DNA of 64,000 nucleotides from Polyodon spathula (lineage: Eukaryota; Chordata; Actinopteri; Acipenseriformes; Polyodontidae), in contig NC_054534.1 in assembly GCF_017654505.1 (NCBI RefSeq), forward strand, positions 21,051,252-21,115,251, written 5' to 3'. The notes under the pieces are model-generated. The model was not told the origin of the DNA. It searched no databases and saw only the letters and a program-made list of their open reading frames with translations. How positions within the stretch are numbered: position 1 is the first letter of the stretch; each line of letters starts with the position of its first letter. The position numbers and the translations under genes were made by a program. Below are positions 11,656-23,138 of this stretch, one piece after another.

Positions 11656-12630
11656 AAGTTGGCTTGGTTTTATTGTTTTGGTAATGCAATAAGATGCTTT
11701 TTTTTGTTGTTTTTTCACCATAAATTGATTACATGTGATACAAGATAAGTCAAATTTATACATAGTAACTTTAACACTATGGCCAAACAATTTTTCCACA
11801 TGCATAATATTGTGTAGAACGATATGAAATTCTTGGTATAAAATATGTTTTTCATGTTTGGTTAATCATGTTTTCCCACTTGCTTTCAACCCAGAACCTC
11901 CTGCATTACTTAACCACCTGAGGGCAGCATTGGCTACTGTATTGTTAAAGGGATGACGTAATTTTGTCTCAGCTTGCTTTAACTCAGCTGCAATGGTACT
12001 GTAATTGTAAAAGACTGTATCTAACAAACCTATCATTACTGCTGAACACTGCCCCATTCTACATAAGGTTATCTTATCTTGTTACAAAGCACATTCAGAA
12101 GACAAAAGAAAAAACAATCACACATAAGTTGTATTTAAAAAGACATTTCATTGAAAAAAGAAGAATGCAAGCAATTGTCAATTTACAGCAAGACTATTGA
12201 TCACTTGTTCCTTAAGGATATTTTTTAAAAGTACAAACTGTTTGAAGGGCAATGGATAGAACTCCTAAATGTATAAATTCTCCACCATGAGGTTTTATGG
12301 GAGTGACAAGTGTAATGATCCTGTCTGGGTTGTATTATAAAATAATTTTAATGAGATGATCCATTTAACATTGGGTCTTCTTTTACTTTATTTTTATGGT
12401 ATTTGAAATTAAATGCCAAATACTGTAGACAACTGCAAAATGTAATGTCCTAGAAGGGGAACGGCTTTTAAATGTTAGTCTTCACATGAATGTGACCTTC
12501 TTCTTTCAGCTCGCGCAGGACGACGCCTGACCTTTCTCCATTCTAGCATGAAAACAGCTAACTGCAGGGCAGGCAAAGAAAAATGTACCCTTCTGGCTGA
12601 TGCGTATTGTAAATCTCTCCCCTGAAACAA

Positions 12631-12632
<2 letters not shown>

Positions 12633-12715
<83 letters not shown>
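12633..12715. repeat. Compound (AT)n(AC)n microsatellite abutting a Tc1 end
   Basis: About 46 bases of AT and about 37 of AC end exactly where the Tc1 terminal CAGTGCC begins. A TA-rich dinucleotide array is a ready TA target for this superfamily. Confidence 0.95.
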
Positions 12716-12719
<4 letters not shown>

Positions 12720-14290
12720 GCCTATAGGAAGTATTCACCCCCCCCCCCCCCCCCCCCCCAGGACATTTTCACAGTTTATTGTGTTACCTGAAATCTTGAT
12801 TTACAACCTACTCAACATTTTCAACGTGTGAAAAAATGGGGGGGGGGGGGGGGGGAAAAAACAAATCAATTAAAAATAAAAACCTGAAAAGTCTTCATTA
12901 GATAAGTATTCACCCCCTTTGCTATGACACTCCTAAATAAGCTCAGGTGCAATAAATTGCCTTCAGAATTCACACAATGAGTTAAATGGAGTCCATCTGT
13001 GTGCAATAAAAGTGGTTCACATGATTTCATATTAAATACACCTGTCTCTGTAAGGTCCCACAGCTGGGTAGTGCATTCAAAGCAAAGACATTACCATGAA
13101 GACCAAGAATCTTTCAAAACAACTCCAGGATAAAGTTATGGAAAGGCACAGATCAGGGGAGGAGTATAAAAAGATTTCAAAGGCATTGAATATCCCTTGG
13201 AGCACAGTCAAGTCGATCATTAACAAATGGAAGGTATACGGCACCACCCAGAAACTGTTTAGAGCAGACCATCCTCCAAAACTGAGCAGCTGGGTAAGAA
13301 AGGCATTGGTCAGAGAATTACAGCGTTCCATGTCTGAGATGGGAGAAACTGTCTGTGTGTCAACAATAGCCGAGGTACTCCACAAATCTGGCCTGTATGG
13401 AAGAGTGGCAAGAAGGAAGCCATTTCTGAAAAAAAGCCCGTGTAAAATCCCGCTTAGAGTTTGCAAAAATGCATGTGGGAGACGCTGAAAAGATGTGGCA
13501 AAGTATCTGTGGTCTGATGAAACAAAAAATTGTACTATTTGGCCTAAATGCAAAACGTTATGTCTGGCACAAACTCAACACAGCACATCACCCAGGTAAC
13601 ACCATCCCTACTGTGAAGCATGGTGCTGGCAGAATCATGCTATGGGGATGCTATTCATCAGCAGGGACTAGGAAGCTTGTCAGGGTAGAAGGCAAAATGG
13701 ATGGAGCTAAATACAGGCCAATACTTGAGGAAAACCTGCTTCAGTCTGCAAAAGACCTAAGACTGGAACAGAGATTTACCTTTCAGCACGACAATAACCC
13801 CAAGCACACAGCCAAAGCGATAATGGAGAGGCTTAAAAACAAGAAAGCGAATGTCCTAGAGTGGCCCAGTCAAAGCCCGGACTTGAATCTGATTGAGAAT
13901 CTGTGGCAGACTTGAAGATTGCTGTCCACCAACGATCCCCATCCAACTTGACAGAGCTTGAACAATTTTGCCAAGAAGAATGGATGAATATTGCACACTC
14001 CAGATGTGCAAACCTGTTAGAGACTTACCCCAAAAGACTCACAGCTATAATTGCTGTCAAAGGTGGTTCTAACAAATATTGACTCAGGGGGGTGAATACT
14101 TATCTAACCAAAATATTTTTCATTAACTGTTGTTTCACAATAAAAATTCTCTTGCCTCTTCAAAGTGTTGAGTAAGTTGTGTAAATCAAAGGAAATCCAA
14201 TTTAAATGCATCAAGATTTCAGGTTGTAACACAACAAGAAACTATGAAAACATCCAAGGGGGGTGAATACTTAATATAGTATAGGCACTT
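12716..14290 (+). mobile_element. Tc1/mariner element A (decayed)
   Basis: The left end CAGTGCCTATAGGAAGTATT followed by CACCCC matches, inverted, the right end GGGGTGAATACTTAATATAG followed by TATAGGCACT near 14260-14290. Between them is a broken Tc1 transposase in the plus orientation. The subterminal region has expanded homopolymers: a C-run of about 21 near 12740 and a G-run of about 18 near 12838. No clean TA duplication is visible at the right end because it runs directly into element B. A shorter relative of the same subfamily lies at 46000-46958. Confidence 0.88.
13096..14084 (+). pseudogene. Tc1-like transposase, frameshifted (element A)
   Basis: Tc1 transposases cut and paste their element using two helix-turn-helix motifs and a DDE catalytic core. 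The N-terminal part (13096-13488) starts MKTKNLSKQLQDKVMERHRS and carries the paired-like HTH (ISKALNIPWSTVKSIINKW), then the second DNA-binding region ending in GLYGRVARRKP. A frameshift near 13440-13490 disrupts the first catalytic Asp (the DNA for WSDETK is present near 13510 but out of frame). A second open piece (13469-13915) has [13 protein letters not shown], the second Asp in [11 protein letters not shown], and [11 protein letters not shown] with the third acidic residue. A single-base loss near 13910 shifts the C-terminus, which continues as LEQFCQEEWMNI to about 14084. The full length would be near the usual 340 residues. Not functional. Confidence 0.9.
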
Positions 14291-15437
14291 TCAATTTTCA
14301 CCTTTTGTTGCCTCATAGCCTGGAATTAAAATGCATTATATATGGCACCACTAAGTCCCTGCCTAGATCAGGCCGTCCCTCCAAACTGGATGACCGAGCA
14401 AGAAGGAGACTGATCAGGGAGACTACCAAGAGGCCAATGGCAACTTTGCAAGAGCTACAGACTTTTATGGACAAAACTGGTCAAAGTGTGCATGTGACAA
14501 CAATATCCCAAGCACTCTACAGATCTGGCCTGTATGGTAGGGTGGCAAGAAGGAAGCCATTACTCAAGAAAGACCACCTTGAATCCTGTTTGAAGTATGC
14601 AAAAAAACACTAAGGAGATTCTGTAGCCATGTGGCAAAAAGTTTTGTGGTCTGATGAAACTAAAATTGAACTTTGTGGCCTAAATGCAAAGTGTTATGTT
14701 TGGCGCAAACCCAACACAGTGCATCACCCAAAGAACACCATCCCTACTGTGAATCACGTTGGTGGCAGCATCATGTTATGGGGATGTTTCTCATTGGCAG
14801 GGACTGGGGCACTTGTCAGGATAGAAGGAAAAATGAATGGAGGAAAGTATAGACAAGTCCTTAAGGAAAACCTGATGCCCTCTGCAAAAAAGCTGAAACT
14901 GGGACAGAAGTTCACCTTTCAGCATGACAATGACCCAAAGCACACAGCCAAAGCTACAATGGAGTGGCTATGGAACAAAAAGGTAAATGTCCTTTAGTGG
15001 CCCAGTCATAGCGCAGATCTAGATCCAATCAAAACTTTGTGGCATGACTTGAAGATTGCTGTCCATCAACGCTCCCCAAGGAACTTGACAGAGCTTGAAC
15101 AGTTTTGTAAAGAAGAATGGTCAAATATTATCAAGTCTAGGTGTGCATAGTTGTTTGAGACCTATCACAACAGATTCACAGCTGTAATTGCTGCCACAGG
15201 TGCTTCCACCAAGTATTAACTCAGGGTGGTGGAGACTTATCCAATTATGATCTTTCAGTTTTATGTTTTTAATATATAATTTTTTTCTCAATAAAAACTT
15301 TTTTCCCCTTAACAGTGTGGAGTATGGTGTGTAGATAAGTGGAAAAGAATTCTCATTTAAATGCATGAAACTCTGAGGCACTGACACAACAAAATGTGAA
15401 AAAAGCTCAAGGGGTTGTAGACTTTCTATAGGCACTG
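14286..15437 (+). mobile_element. Tc1/mariner element B (5' truncated)
   Basis: The right end CTTTCTATAGGCACTG at 15422-15437 is a canonical Tc1 terminus followed by TA. The left side starts inside a terminal-repeat-like sequence (TCAATTTTCACCTTTTGTTG at 14291) directly at the end of element A, so its own first bases are missing or shared with A. The transposase is plus-strand and related to, but distinct from, that of A. The head-to-tail A-B arrangement has the same outer 12 bases, CAGTGCCTATAG, inverted at 12716 and 15437. Confidence 0.85.
14330..15215 (+). pseudogene. Tc1-like transposase, N-terminally truncated (element B)
   Basis: The first HTH domain is absent. The remaining frame begins at IIYGTTKSLPRSGRPSKLDD and runs through the second DNA-binding region to GLYGRVARRKPLLKK, stopping at 14611. 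A second segment (14629-14997) has the first catalytic Asp in [17 protein letters not shown], and the second Asp in [11 protein letters not shown], and then hits a TAG at 14995. The downstream frame (WPSHSADLDPIKTLWHDLK) has Lys in place of the expected catalytic Glu and a further stop before KY-stop near 15215. The element is therefore long dead. Confidence 0.88.
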
Positions 15438-16269
15438 TAAATAAACAGTATATATATTGTTAACATCGCCCTGTTCCTCCAGTGATGCATTTCTGTATAG
15501 CTGTAACAGCTCTGCTATTCTGCTGTTACTTCATTTGTTTTATATTCAAACTCGTGCCTTCCATTTTGTAGAGGTTTTCATTTTTGTAATGTAATTTGGT
15601 CACCCTGCGGATGGTGCATTAAAAACATAATTACCTTGTCAGTCAATTTGCATGCTTAATAAAATAAATTGTTCCTGAACTAAAAAAAAAAAAAAAAAAA
15701 ACTGAAGGAGACCTCAAAATACCTGTTAATAAAATTAACCATCAGGAACCATTAATTGAATCTATTTATACAGGTTTATTGAACCCAAAAGAAATCTTGC
15801 TGTCCAGCCAACTAACTAGGATATCCTGACTTCATTCTCCTGCAATTGTACAAAACACTGAAGCCAGACTTTAGTACTTTAGTACTAAATATAAGAACTT
15901 CTAGCATCATAGTAATCAAATGGGAATCCCAAATTCAAAGGAGCAATCTGTTAAGCCACTGTGCAACACAAACATGTATCTGTTGTGTTGTAAATGGGGC
16001 TAGATCCAAATGAATATCCGTATGCTCTGTGTTAATGTCTTTTATCTTATTAGCTAAACATCTGAACATCTTTTACTGTCGCTGACTGAAATTACTCAGT
16101 ATAACAAAATTGGCATTGATCTTTATTGCGTGGTAGCTTACAATTAAATCCATCTATTACTGTCATTTAAAATGAACTCCTGATTTGTTACATTGATAAT
16201 CTAATTGTATAATTAAGTGCATTAAACACTGGCGGTGAATCCAGTTTTGAAGGCATATGGAACTTGTTT

Positions 16270-16347
<78 letters not shown>

Positions 16348-19300
16348 AGAAGAAGAAAACAAAGAAAAAAAGTGTCATAGCACCATGAAACTTGGTGGGT
16401 AACAACAGGGAATGTTATTTTGTCCGTGGGGTGAAATTACACCCAATTGTAAACCACAAATCCACAGGATATATCTTAGATATATGACTTCACACATACA
16501 CTGAAGTGCGGCAGTAATATCCAGCCATACCTTAAGTGTAATAGAATAGAAATGACATTGTGTGCATTGACGTGGTAAGGAGAAACACACACTGATTTCA
16601 GAGCAACACACCGACACAGCAGAACTGGGTTCAGCTTAATTCATTCACTTCGGACCAGAGGGTCTTTCTGCACAATATATCAGTTGTTATGTAAACTGCA
16701 AATTGTCATTGGTTTATCTATGCAGCCCATAGGGACCCTATCAGAAAAATGGTGTTCAGTATTATTTGTCTTTTTTCTTGTGTATGTGTGTGTGTGTGTG
16801 TGTGCAATGCCTTTGTAGCCCTACTGCCAATACCAGTTCCATATGTTGGATGTGACTTTATTCTCCTTTGAAGCACGTTCCTCTTCTGTGGATCGTTAAA
16901 TATGCTCTCAAAAGGCTATCACAGGACAACATTTCATTTATTTATTTTTTCTGCCTGGTGACGGTCTCCATTCTTGACTTTTCATGATTGATGTTCAGGT
17001 ATTCTAATCCGTTTGATATGCCTTTTGAGCTTTTAAATGGAACATTTACTGCACATTTTCCACTGTAACGTCGGAGACAGTATAGTCAGCACACTGTACA
17101 TCTGCTGCATGCAAGTGCAATCAATCCAAACTAGCTTTAAATAGATTATTCTTAAGTTGATAAGGAAATTGGATGATACAACCAAAACATCAAGGTTAGA
17201 TTAATGTTTTTATTTTTTCCTGTGTCAAACAGATGCCGCACTGCTGCACCAACATTGACAGGGAGTGGGAGCATTAGTTCCATCTCAGGAAGTGAGATCA
17301 ATTTCCTGGGAATATGTTTGAAGCAAATGTCTGGTAGAAGAGTTGTGGTACAAAATAAAAAGGAGAACAAAGCTCCATTCGTGAGACACAGATGGGAAAG
17401 CTGATAGGTAAATGTGAGCCTGATTGAAGGACATCACTTCTATATATTTAAAATATATATACATTACAACAGGCAAGGCACAAATCTAAAAACTCCTAGA
17501 AACAGTTAACTGTTTTTTTTTTTTTTTTTCCCCATATTGAGAAATGATCTTTCTGTGATGTAACTGTTATATTTTTTAACCCTTGACCTTGGATAGAATC
17601 CCAAGTTGTGTAACCTATGCTTACACTAGCTTACAAACTGTGACTGGCTCACACATAGACCTTCCTAGACTATTTGAAATCCTTTCTCATGTGGTTATTT
17701 TGTGTTTTCATTTTATTTGATGTAAGTTAAGTTGTTAATACCTGCAACATGATATGATTTGTTTGCACATTTCATTAAAAAAAAAAGAAACTAGAACAGT
17801 AAATTAAAAAGAAGAAAACTAAAATAAAAAAGATTTTTCAAAATGTTTCAACCTTGTTCCTCAGTAGTAAATCAACACCAAAGGATTCCTTGAGCACCCT
17901 AATAGTGATGATTGACCTCATGTGTATTTGATTTGTTTACTTATAAGATATATGATTTATTAGTCATACATGCTTTAAATACAGCACGTGACAGCTTTTT
18001 AAAATTTTATTATCTTTATAGGATAACATTGCTCAAATTTTGAAAATGCTAACTGTGATGCTCCATTTTAAAGTTAAATGGGTTTTCAGTTGTAAATATG
18101 TATCCCGAACCTTCCCCAATCTTTAATTTTTTCTAGACGTTGCCGTTGTATAACATTGATGGAGTATTTCACTTCATGACTCTACCCTGAGCTTTCCTTG
18201 TGAACTGTCCACCCCAATAACAAGAGCACCAGACCCTCTTCTCACATACATAAAGGCATTCAATTTCATCAACCTGTTTATGTTATTGTGTGCCCCCCCA
18301 CCACAGGAAAGATAAACACATGCAAATAAAGCCTTAATGTACAATTGTTTATAACCTAGAATGAGCATGACTTAGCACAATGGCATTTTTTCCCCAAAGC
18401 ACAAAAATACATGTCCCCAAATCTTAGCATGTCATTTGTAGAATTGCAGTGCGCATGATGACGAATTATGAAAGATCACTTTGCACTCTGCTCGTAATTC
18501 ACCCTGTTTAAGAGTAGGCATGTAATACAGAATGGAGCTCAATCCCAAAGTACCTGGCTGAATAATAAGTTAAATGAATAAAATGTATGGCTTGATCCAT
18601 GGACACATTTAGGTTGCAGTAGGTATTATTATAAATAGTATGAAAACAAACAAACAAACAAACAAAAAAAAAAACAGAGATACATGATCCACGTCTGCTT
18701 TATAAATTTGACCTTTGACTATTACAATTTGACTAATAATATTTAACATCCTTATTTATTTCTAGCAAGAGATTTGCTATTTTAAAAAATTGTATATAGT
18801 GATGAAAACAGTTTGTCAACAGTTTCTGAATGTTAGGAGAAGCATGTAACAGGACTGGTCCATGTCAATGACTTACTTTTGTCTGGTAAAACAACAGTGG
18901 ATGGACTTTGATTAATTTGTGAATAGAATAAATAGACTTGCTGATGTGTACATATAAGTAGAACAAGACACATAAGCAGCACATCAGCAGGGTATAGTGT
19001 AGAAACAAAAGATAATATACTTGAGATTGAATTGTCCTATATTTTATAAATTGCAATTTGTTTAAACGTTAGGGGAAAATGTTACTCAAAATAGGTTATA
19101 CACATCATATTAAGGGCTTAATCAGAGTGGAGCATACCTTATTAAAAGTAGACTACTAAGAAAATTAACTCCAAAGGCTATAGCCCTTTTCATATTAAAA
19201 TAAATAATGCAAAAAGGGATACTTTCACAGAAGTGTATTTGCATTTTCCAAACACAAGTTGATTCACTGTAAATGTCATTCTGAACTACTGAAGATAGAC

Positions 19301-20774
19301 TTTTAAGTGCATTTTAATGTGCTCTGTCACGAACAGATGAATAAATAAATTATTAGAAAAGCATATAAAATGCATTTGTTTCTCTATATTTAATATTATA
19401 ATTGTAACAGTACTGCAAAAGTGCCCATAGTATTAATTACTTTTGAAGATTTAAATGTCCTATAAAATATGTGCCTTGTTATCTCTGCAAGTTTTTAAAT
19501 AAAGCACCTTTTACTTTATTTAGTTTAAAGAGCCAGTATCACATCTATATATATTATAACAATTGGACCTTGCTGTGCTGTTTCCTATCTGTAGCTGTGC
19601 AGGCTCTGAGGCTGCAGTCTGCCTGGCGTTACATGCAGCAGCCAGAGTAATGACTTTTCCAGTGTATGCTATGGATGTGTTTCACAATGACATAGCAGTA
19701 CAAAATCTTGCTAGCAATAGATGTCATCTGGGATGCAATTGATTAATGAACTGAATGGCCTGTCGGTTTCAGACCTGTTTTATTTTTGTAATTGTAGAAA
19801 CCATTAAAACGTATTACGTTTCTGTAAGATGCCTACTGCAACAATAATTGTATGAATTAAATTAACTCTAGAGGCGTGTTTTCAAGACCGCTTTGATTGT
19901 GGCTTGAGGTCAGAAGCACTGTATTTCGTTGTCGTCTTGTGCCTGTTTTCTGTAGTGCTGTAGTTAACTCCACTTCATTTTTTTTACATATAGCTTACTA
20001 AGCTCAACGGAGTACACTACAGTTCTGAACTGTATGGAATGCACTCATATACTTTTAAGACACTTTTAAGCTGACTGAGATGGCTTAGGACATTTTTGTT
20101 TGTAGTGTAAACACGGCCATCCCCAGTCCAGTTCGGGTCTAGCTGTCCTAAAAATGGCCTGCTCCAGAGGGACCGCTGCAATGGCTTTGGTCTGTTTTTT
20201 TAAGTCTACTAAACGCAGCAGACCCTGAGACAGCTCATGTTTGCCATGTACACTCGTGGGCAATGTCCCCATTGTCAACATCAAACAGGCAAAGACAACA
20301 GCAGCTGTGATTGCTACTCGGACAACAACCAAAAAATATCTTTGACAGAACTTTAAGAGAGACCTAGGTAGAGGATTCCAAAATACAAACAGACTTTTAT
20401 ATTTGTGCTATAATGTGAAAATACATGTAATAATTAAGGTGGGATAACTGTGAAAGAAGCCTAGTTGTCATTACTACACACATATCTACAAACATAACCT
20501 GTGATGGTATTTTGATACAAGTCAATACGAGGAAATGTTCGGTTTGTGGGTACCTCTAGCTAGAAAAAACAAATCATTACAGTAAAGTCAAAAAGAAAAT
20601 GAAAGATGTCTTTCACAAAGCAAATACAGTCCTTTGTTTAAAAGCTCTTGTTTAATTATATGCATCACAGCACTAACAATTTGAAAAATAAAGATGCAAG
20701 CTTGTGGAAGTTTAATTAATTTAAATGCATAGGCTTTATTTTTCAGTGCATTATTGTAAGTGTCGTGATGAGAA
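15438..20774. other. Intergenic, no gene seen
   Basis: AT-rich DNA without recognisable coding regions. It contains A-runs (about 15680), the (AT)n tract at 16272-16346, a short (TG)n at about 16784 and (AAAC)n at about 18642. A stretch at about 17205-17405 has an acceptor-like CTGTGTCAAACAG and one 66-codon open frame, but I recognise nothing in it. A GC-richer stretch at about 20060-20340 with an 88-codon minus-strand frame is also unrecognised. Confidence 0.6.
16272..16346. repeat. (AT)n microsatellite
   Basis: About 37 AT units without interruption. Confidence 0.97.
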
Positions 20775-21203
20775 TAGAGTTACCAGATATCCTGGTAAAG
20801 CTCTGACTGTGCTAGTTTTCTGCCTTTGTTTTTTGTCCTGGTCAAAAAACAGTACAATTATTAAATCGTCCTGGCTTTGCTATTATATTCACTTTGCTTA
20901 AAAGTAGAAAATAGTATCAATGTGCTCACCAAGTTAACAAAAGAGTAATTTATTAGGTTGTGTTAGCGCCATTCAAAATAAAATAATGGTAATAACTATT
21001 TTTTCTAATCAGTTTTTTTGTACAATTAATATGTTTTGTTAAGATGACAATAGGAAGAAAACAACCCTTTATTATGATCGGCAACACATCCATCCAATGT
21101 TTAATTTTTAAATTATGATTGTGTTATTATATTCTGTTATTTTAACGGCTTCAGAGAAAGAAAAAAAAAGGCTGGTTTTCATTCTAGAAATCTGGTAACC
21201 CTA
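20775..21203. mobile_element. Non-autonomous hAT-like element with 8-bp target duplication
   Basis: The left end TAGAGTTACCAGATATCC and the right end, whose complement is TAGGGTTACCAGATTTCT, form terminal inverted repeats of about 14-18 bases fitting the hAT rule YARNG. The flanks GATGAGAA (20767-20774) and GATGTGAA (21204-21211) are an 8-bp target duplication with one mismatch, the hAT length. The 429-bp interior has no transposase. Inference: an old internally deleted hAT copy. Confidence 0.8.
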
Positions 21204-21846
21204 GATGTGAATATGTGTATAAGCACAAGCTTCAGGTCCAAAAGCACTTTACTTTTAAACAAAGGATTATATTTGCACCCTAGAAGGAAATCTTTATGGT
21301 TTATGAAAGGCTTTATTATTTAGTATAATCTTCACTTTTGTTGAATAGCAAAAATAGGTATTTATACTTACTAGAAAATACATGGGAATTATTGATGTGT
21401 AAATGTAGTCTGTTTCTTTAAATGTCCGATGCAAAAGTTTTCAATGCTTCGCTCCATTTCTGATTGCAAAATGAAATCTTAATTAACACGGAACAACCAC
21501 CTTGTAGTACAAACACACAAGTGCCACAAATGGCAGGCTTACTGTTGATTTAAACACATCTTCCTCCGTGTTTTGGGGAGGGGGAATGTCTTCTTGCAAG
21601 GGGTGTTCGATATGACATCATTGGACACATACTACAGTTCAGGGGCTATGCGCCTGTAACGGGTGTAAACCGGCACCAGCCAATGACTCCTGTACAGTAG
21701 ACTGAATTACACTGCGTTATGCTTCTTATAAAGAATTGAGCTGACACAGAAATATCGTCCAACCCTGAGTGATTTTACAAAATGAATAAAAATGGGCCAA
21801 CTAGCATATGATACAATGAACAGTATGCACAAGTACCAAAAAATAA
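21204..21846. other. Intergenic, no gene seen
   Basis: No coding region or recognisable repeat. It may include unrecognised interior of the hAT-like element whose end lies at 21957. Confidence 0.5.
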
Positions 21847-21957
21847 ATAAAATAAACCTTAGTCAAAATGTTAAATATATTGTGATAATATTGTACATTA
21901 CCTGTAACATCTAAAATATTGTGATATGTTTTTTTGAGGCATATCATCCATCCCTAG
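21847..21957 (-). mobile_element. hAT-type repeat end (minus strand)
   Basis: Read on the minus strand this begins CTAGGGATGGATGATATGCC and continues with repeated ATATCACAATATT-like text. That resembles the widespread fish hAT miniature elements whose ends read CAGGGATGGGCGATAT with AT-rich palindromic interiors. The other end was not found. It abuts gypsy-derived sequence at 21958. Confidence 0.45.
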
Positions 21958-21959
21958 CT

Positions 21960-22390
21960 TGGTATGTGACTTTTGGACCCATTCAACTTTCAAAAGTTCA
22001 GCGATTAGGTTGCTTTCAAAATTGGCACCTTGATCTGAATGCATGTGTTGTGGGAAACCATACATGCCATAAAAGCTTAGGCTGACTGCTTAGAACATAG
22101 AAAGGCATGTGTCAATTTAATGAAATGATCAGTGAGGACAAGCACATCAATAGATTTGTTGGATGACTCTTCCACGGTCCAAAAGTCAATACACACCAGC
22201 TCATGAGGCTCCAAAGTGTTGATGCTTTCTAATGGAGCTCTAGCTTCTGGTTCTGGAGATTTGCTGAACCCACATCTTCTGCAATGACACACATACTCCT
22301 TGACGTCCTTCTCTAAGCTATACCAGAAGAATCTTTGTCTCACGAGAGACTCACCATGGACACCCTGCCATCACATATTGAAACGTCTTC
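21960..22390 (-). pseudogene. Gypsy integrase zinc finger and partial catalytic core
   Basis: The minus-strand frame includes VRQRFFWYSLEKDVKEYVCH then CRRCG, the Cys pair of the HHCC integrase zinc finger. PHELVCIDFW follows, with the first core Asp, then VLTDHFIKLTHAF. After a shift near 22077 the text FYGMYGFPQHMHSDQGANFE carries the second catalytic Asp. The third acidic residue and the C-terminus are missing beyond 21958. The His pair of the zinc finger is degraded. Confidence 0.88.
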
Positions 22391-22595
22391 TTCCTTGAAA
22401 TGATGTTCCTAGAAACATGAAAACAGTATTCCCGTCTCAAGGACAAACTTAGCCCACTGTCTCAGCAAGCACAAGATCTTGACAGCCTCACGAGAACACT
22501 CCCTCTGAGATGGTCTACACTTCCTTTCCACAAAATAAATGACTCTTTCTTGACGTTGTTTATCTTGCAACTCTTGATGTGAAAACACAGACAGT

Positions 22596-23138
22596 TTATT
22601 CTGTTCTGAAGGCAGTAAACTTAGATGGCCTGGGACTGCACACTAGCATCCCAATGTCTATGCATGTGGATACCTCTTGTTTCAAGAGCGAAGTACATGA
22701 TGAATCATTGACATAAATGTCATTCATATCTATCTCATCACACCCAGAATTCTCAGTTGAAGGTTGGCAATGCTTCACTGCGTCTCTATCAACCGGATAA
22801 TTTGACCATCGAAACACGTCTTGCATAGTACCAGGGTTCAAAGCCATAGCCTCATGCAGTATGGCACAATGCAGCACTTGTGTAATGTGATGGTGCATGC
22901 TGGGCTTCACAAATGGCTCTAGACTGAATGCATCAGCCACAGTGCTTTTAAAGCCTGGAATAAACTTAATGCTGAATTCATATTGTGCTAATTTGGTAAT
23001 CCACCTCCGTTCACAGGTGTCGAGTTTTGGTTTGGTCAGGATATATGTTAAAGGGTTGTTATCAGTCCACACTGTATGGCTTCTCAACCAGTGTGTAAAC
23101 TTGTCACACACTGCCCATTTAAATGCTAAGAACTCCAA
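22596..23138 (-). pseudogene. Gypsy RNase H domain and spacer
   Basis: The open frame of 180 residues starts MEFLAFKWAVCDKFTHWLRS, then VWTDNNPLTYIL (catalytic Asp in TDNN), CERRWITKLAQYEFSIKFIP and VADAFSLEPF. These are the hallmark motifs of gypsy RNase H, which removes the RNA strand of the RNA-DNA hybrid. The rest of the frame is the poorly conserved spacer before integrase. It is separated by frameshifts from both neighbouring domains. Confidence 0.9.

Larger units (their letters stand above)
9932..12715. other. Intergenic with microsatellites, no gene seen
   Basis: No coding region is recognised. It holds (AT)n at 10181-10246, an A-run at 10766-10784 and (TA)n(TG)n at 11599-11655, and ends in the (AT)n(AC)n tract that abuts the Tc1 element. 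A less repetitive block at about 10935-11420 is a candidate conserved non-coding element. Confidence 0.6.

Noticed and set aside
13077..13553. 158-codon minus-strand frame
   Set aside because: Antisense shadow of the Tc1 transposase of element A.
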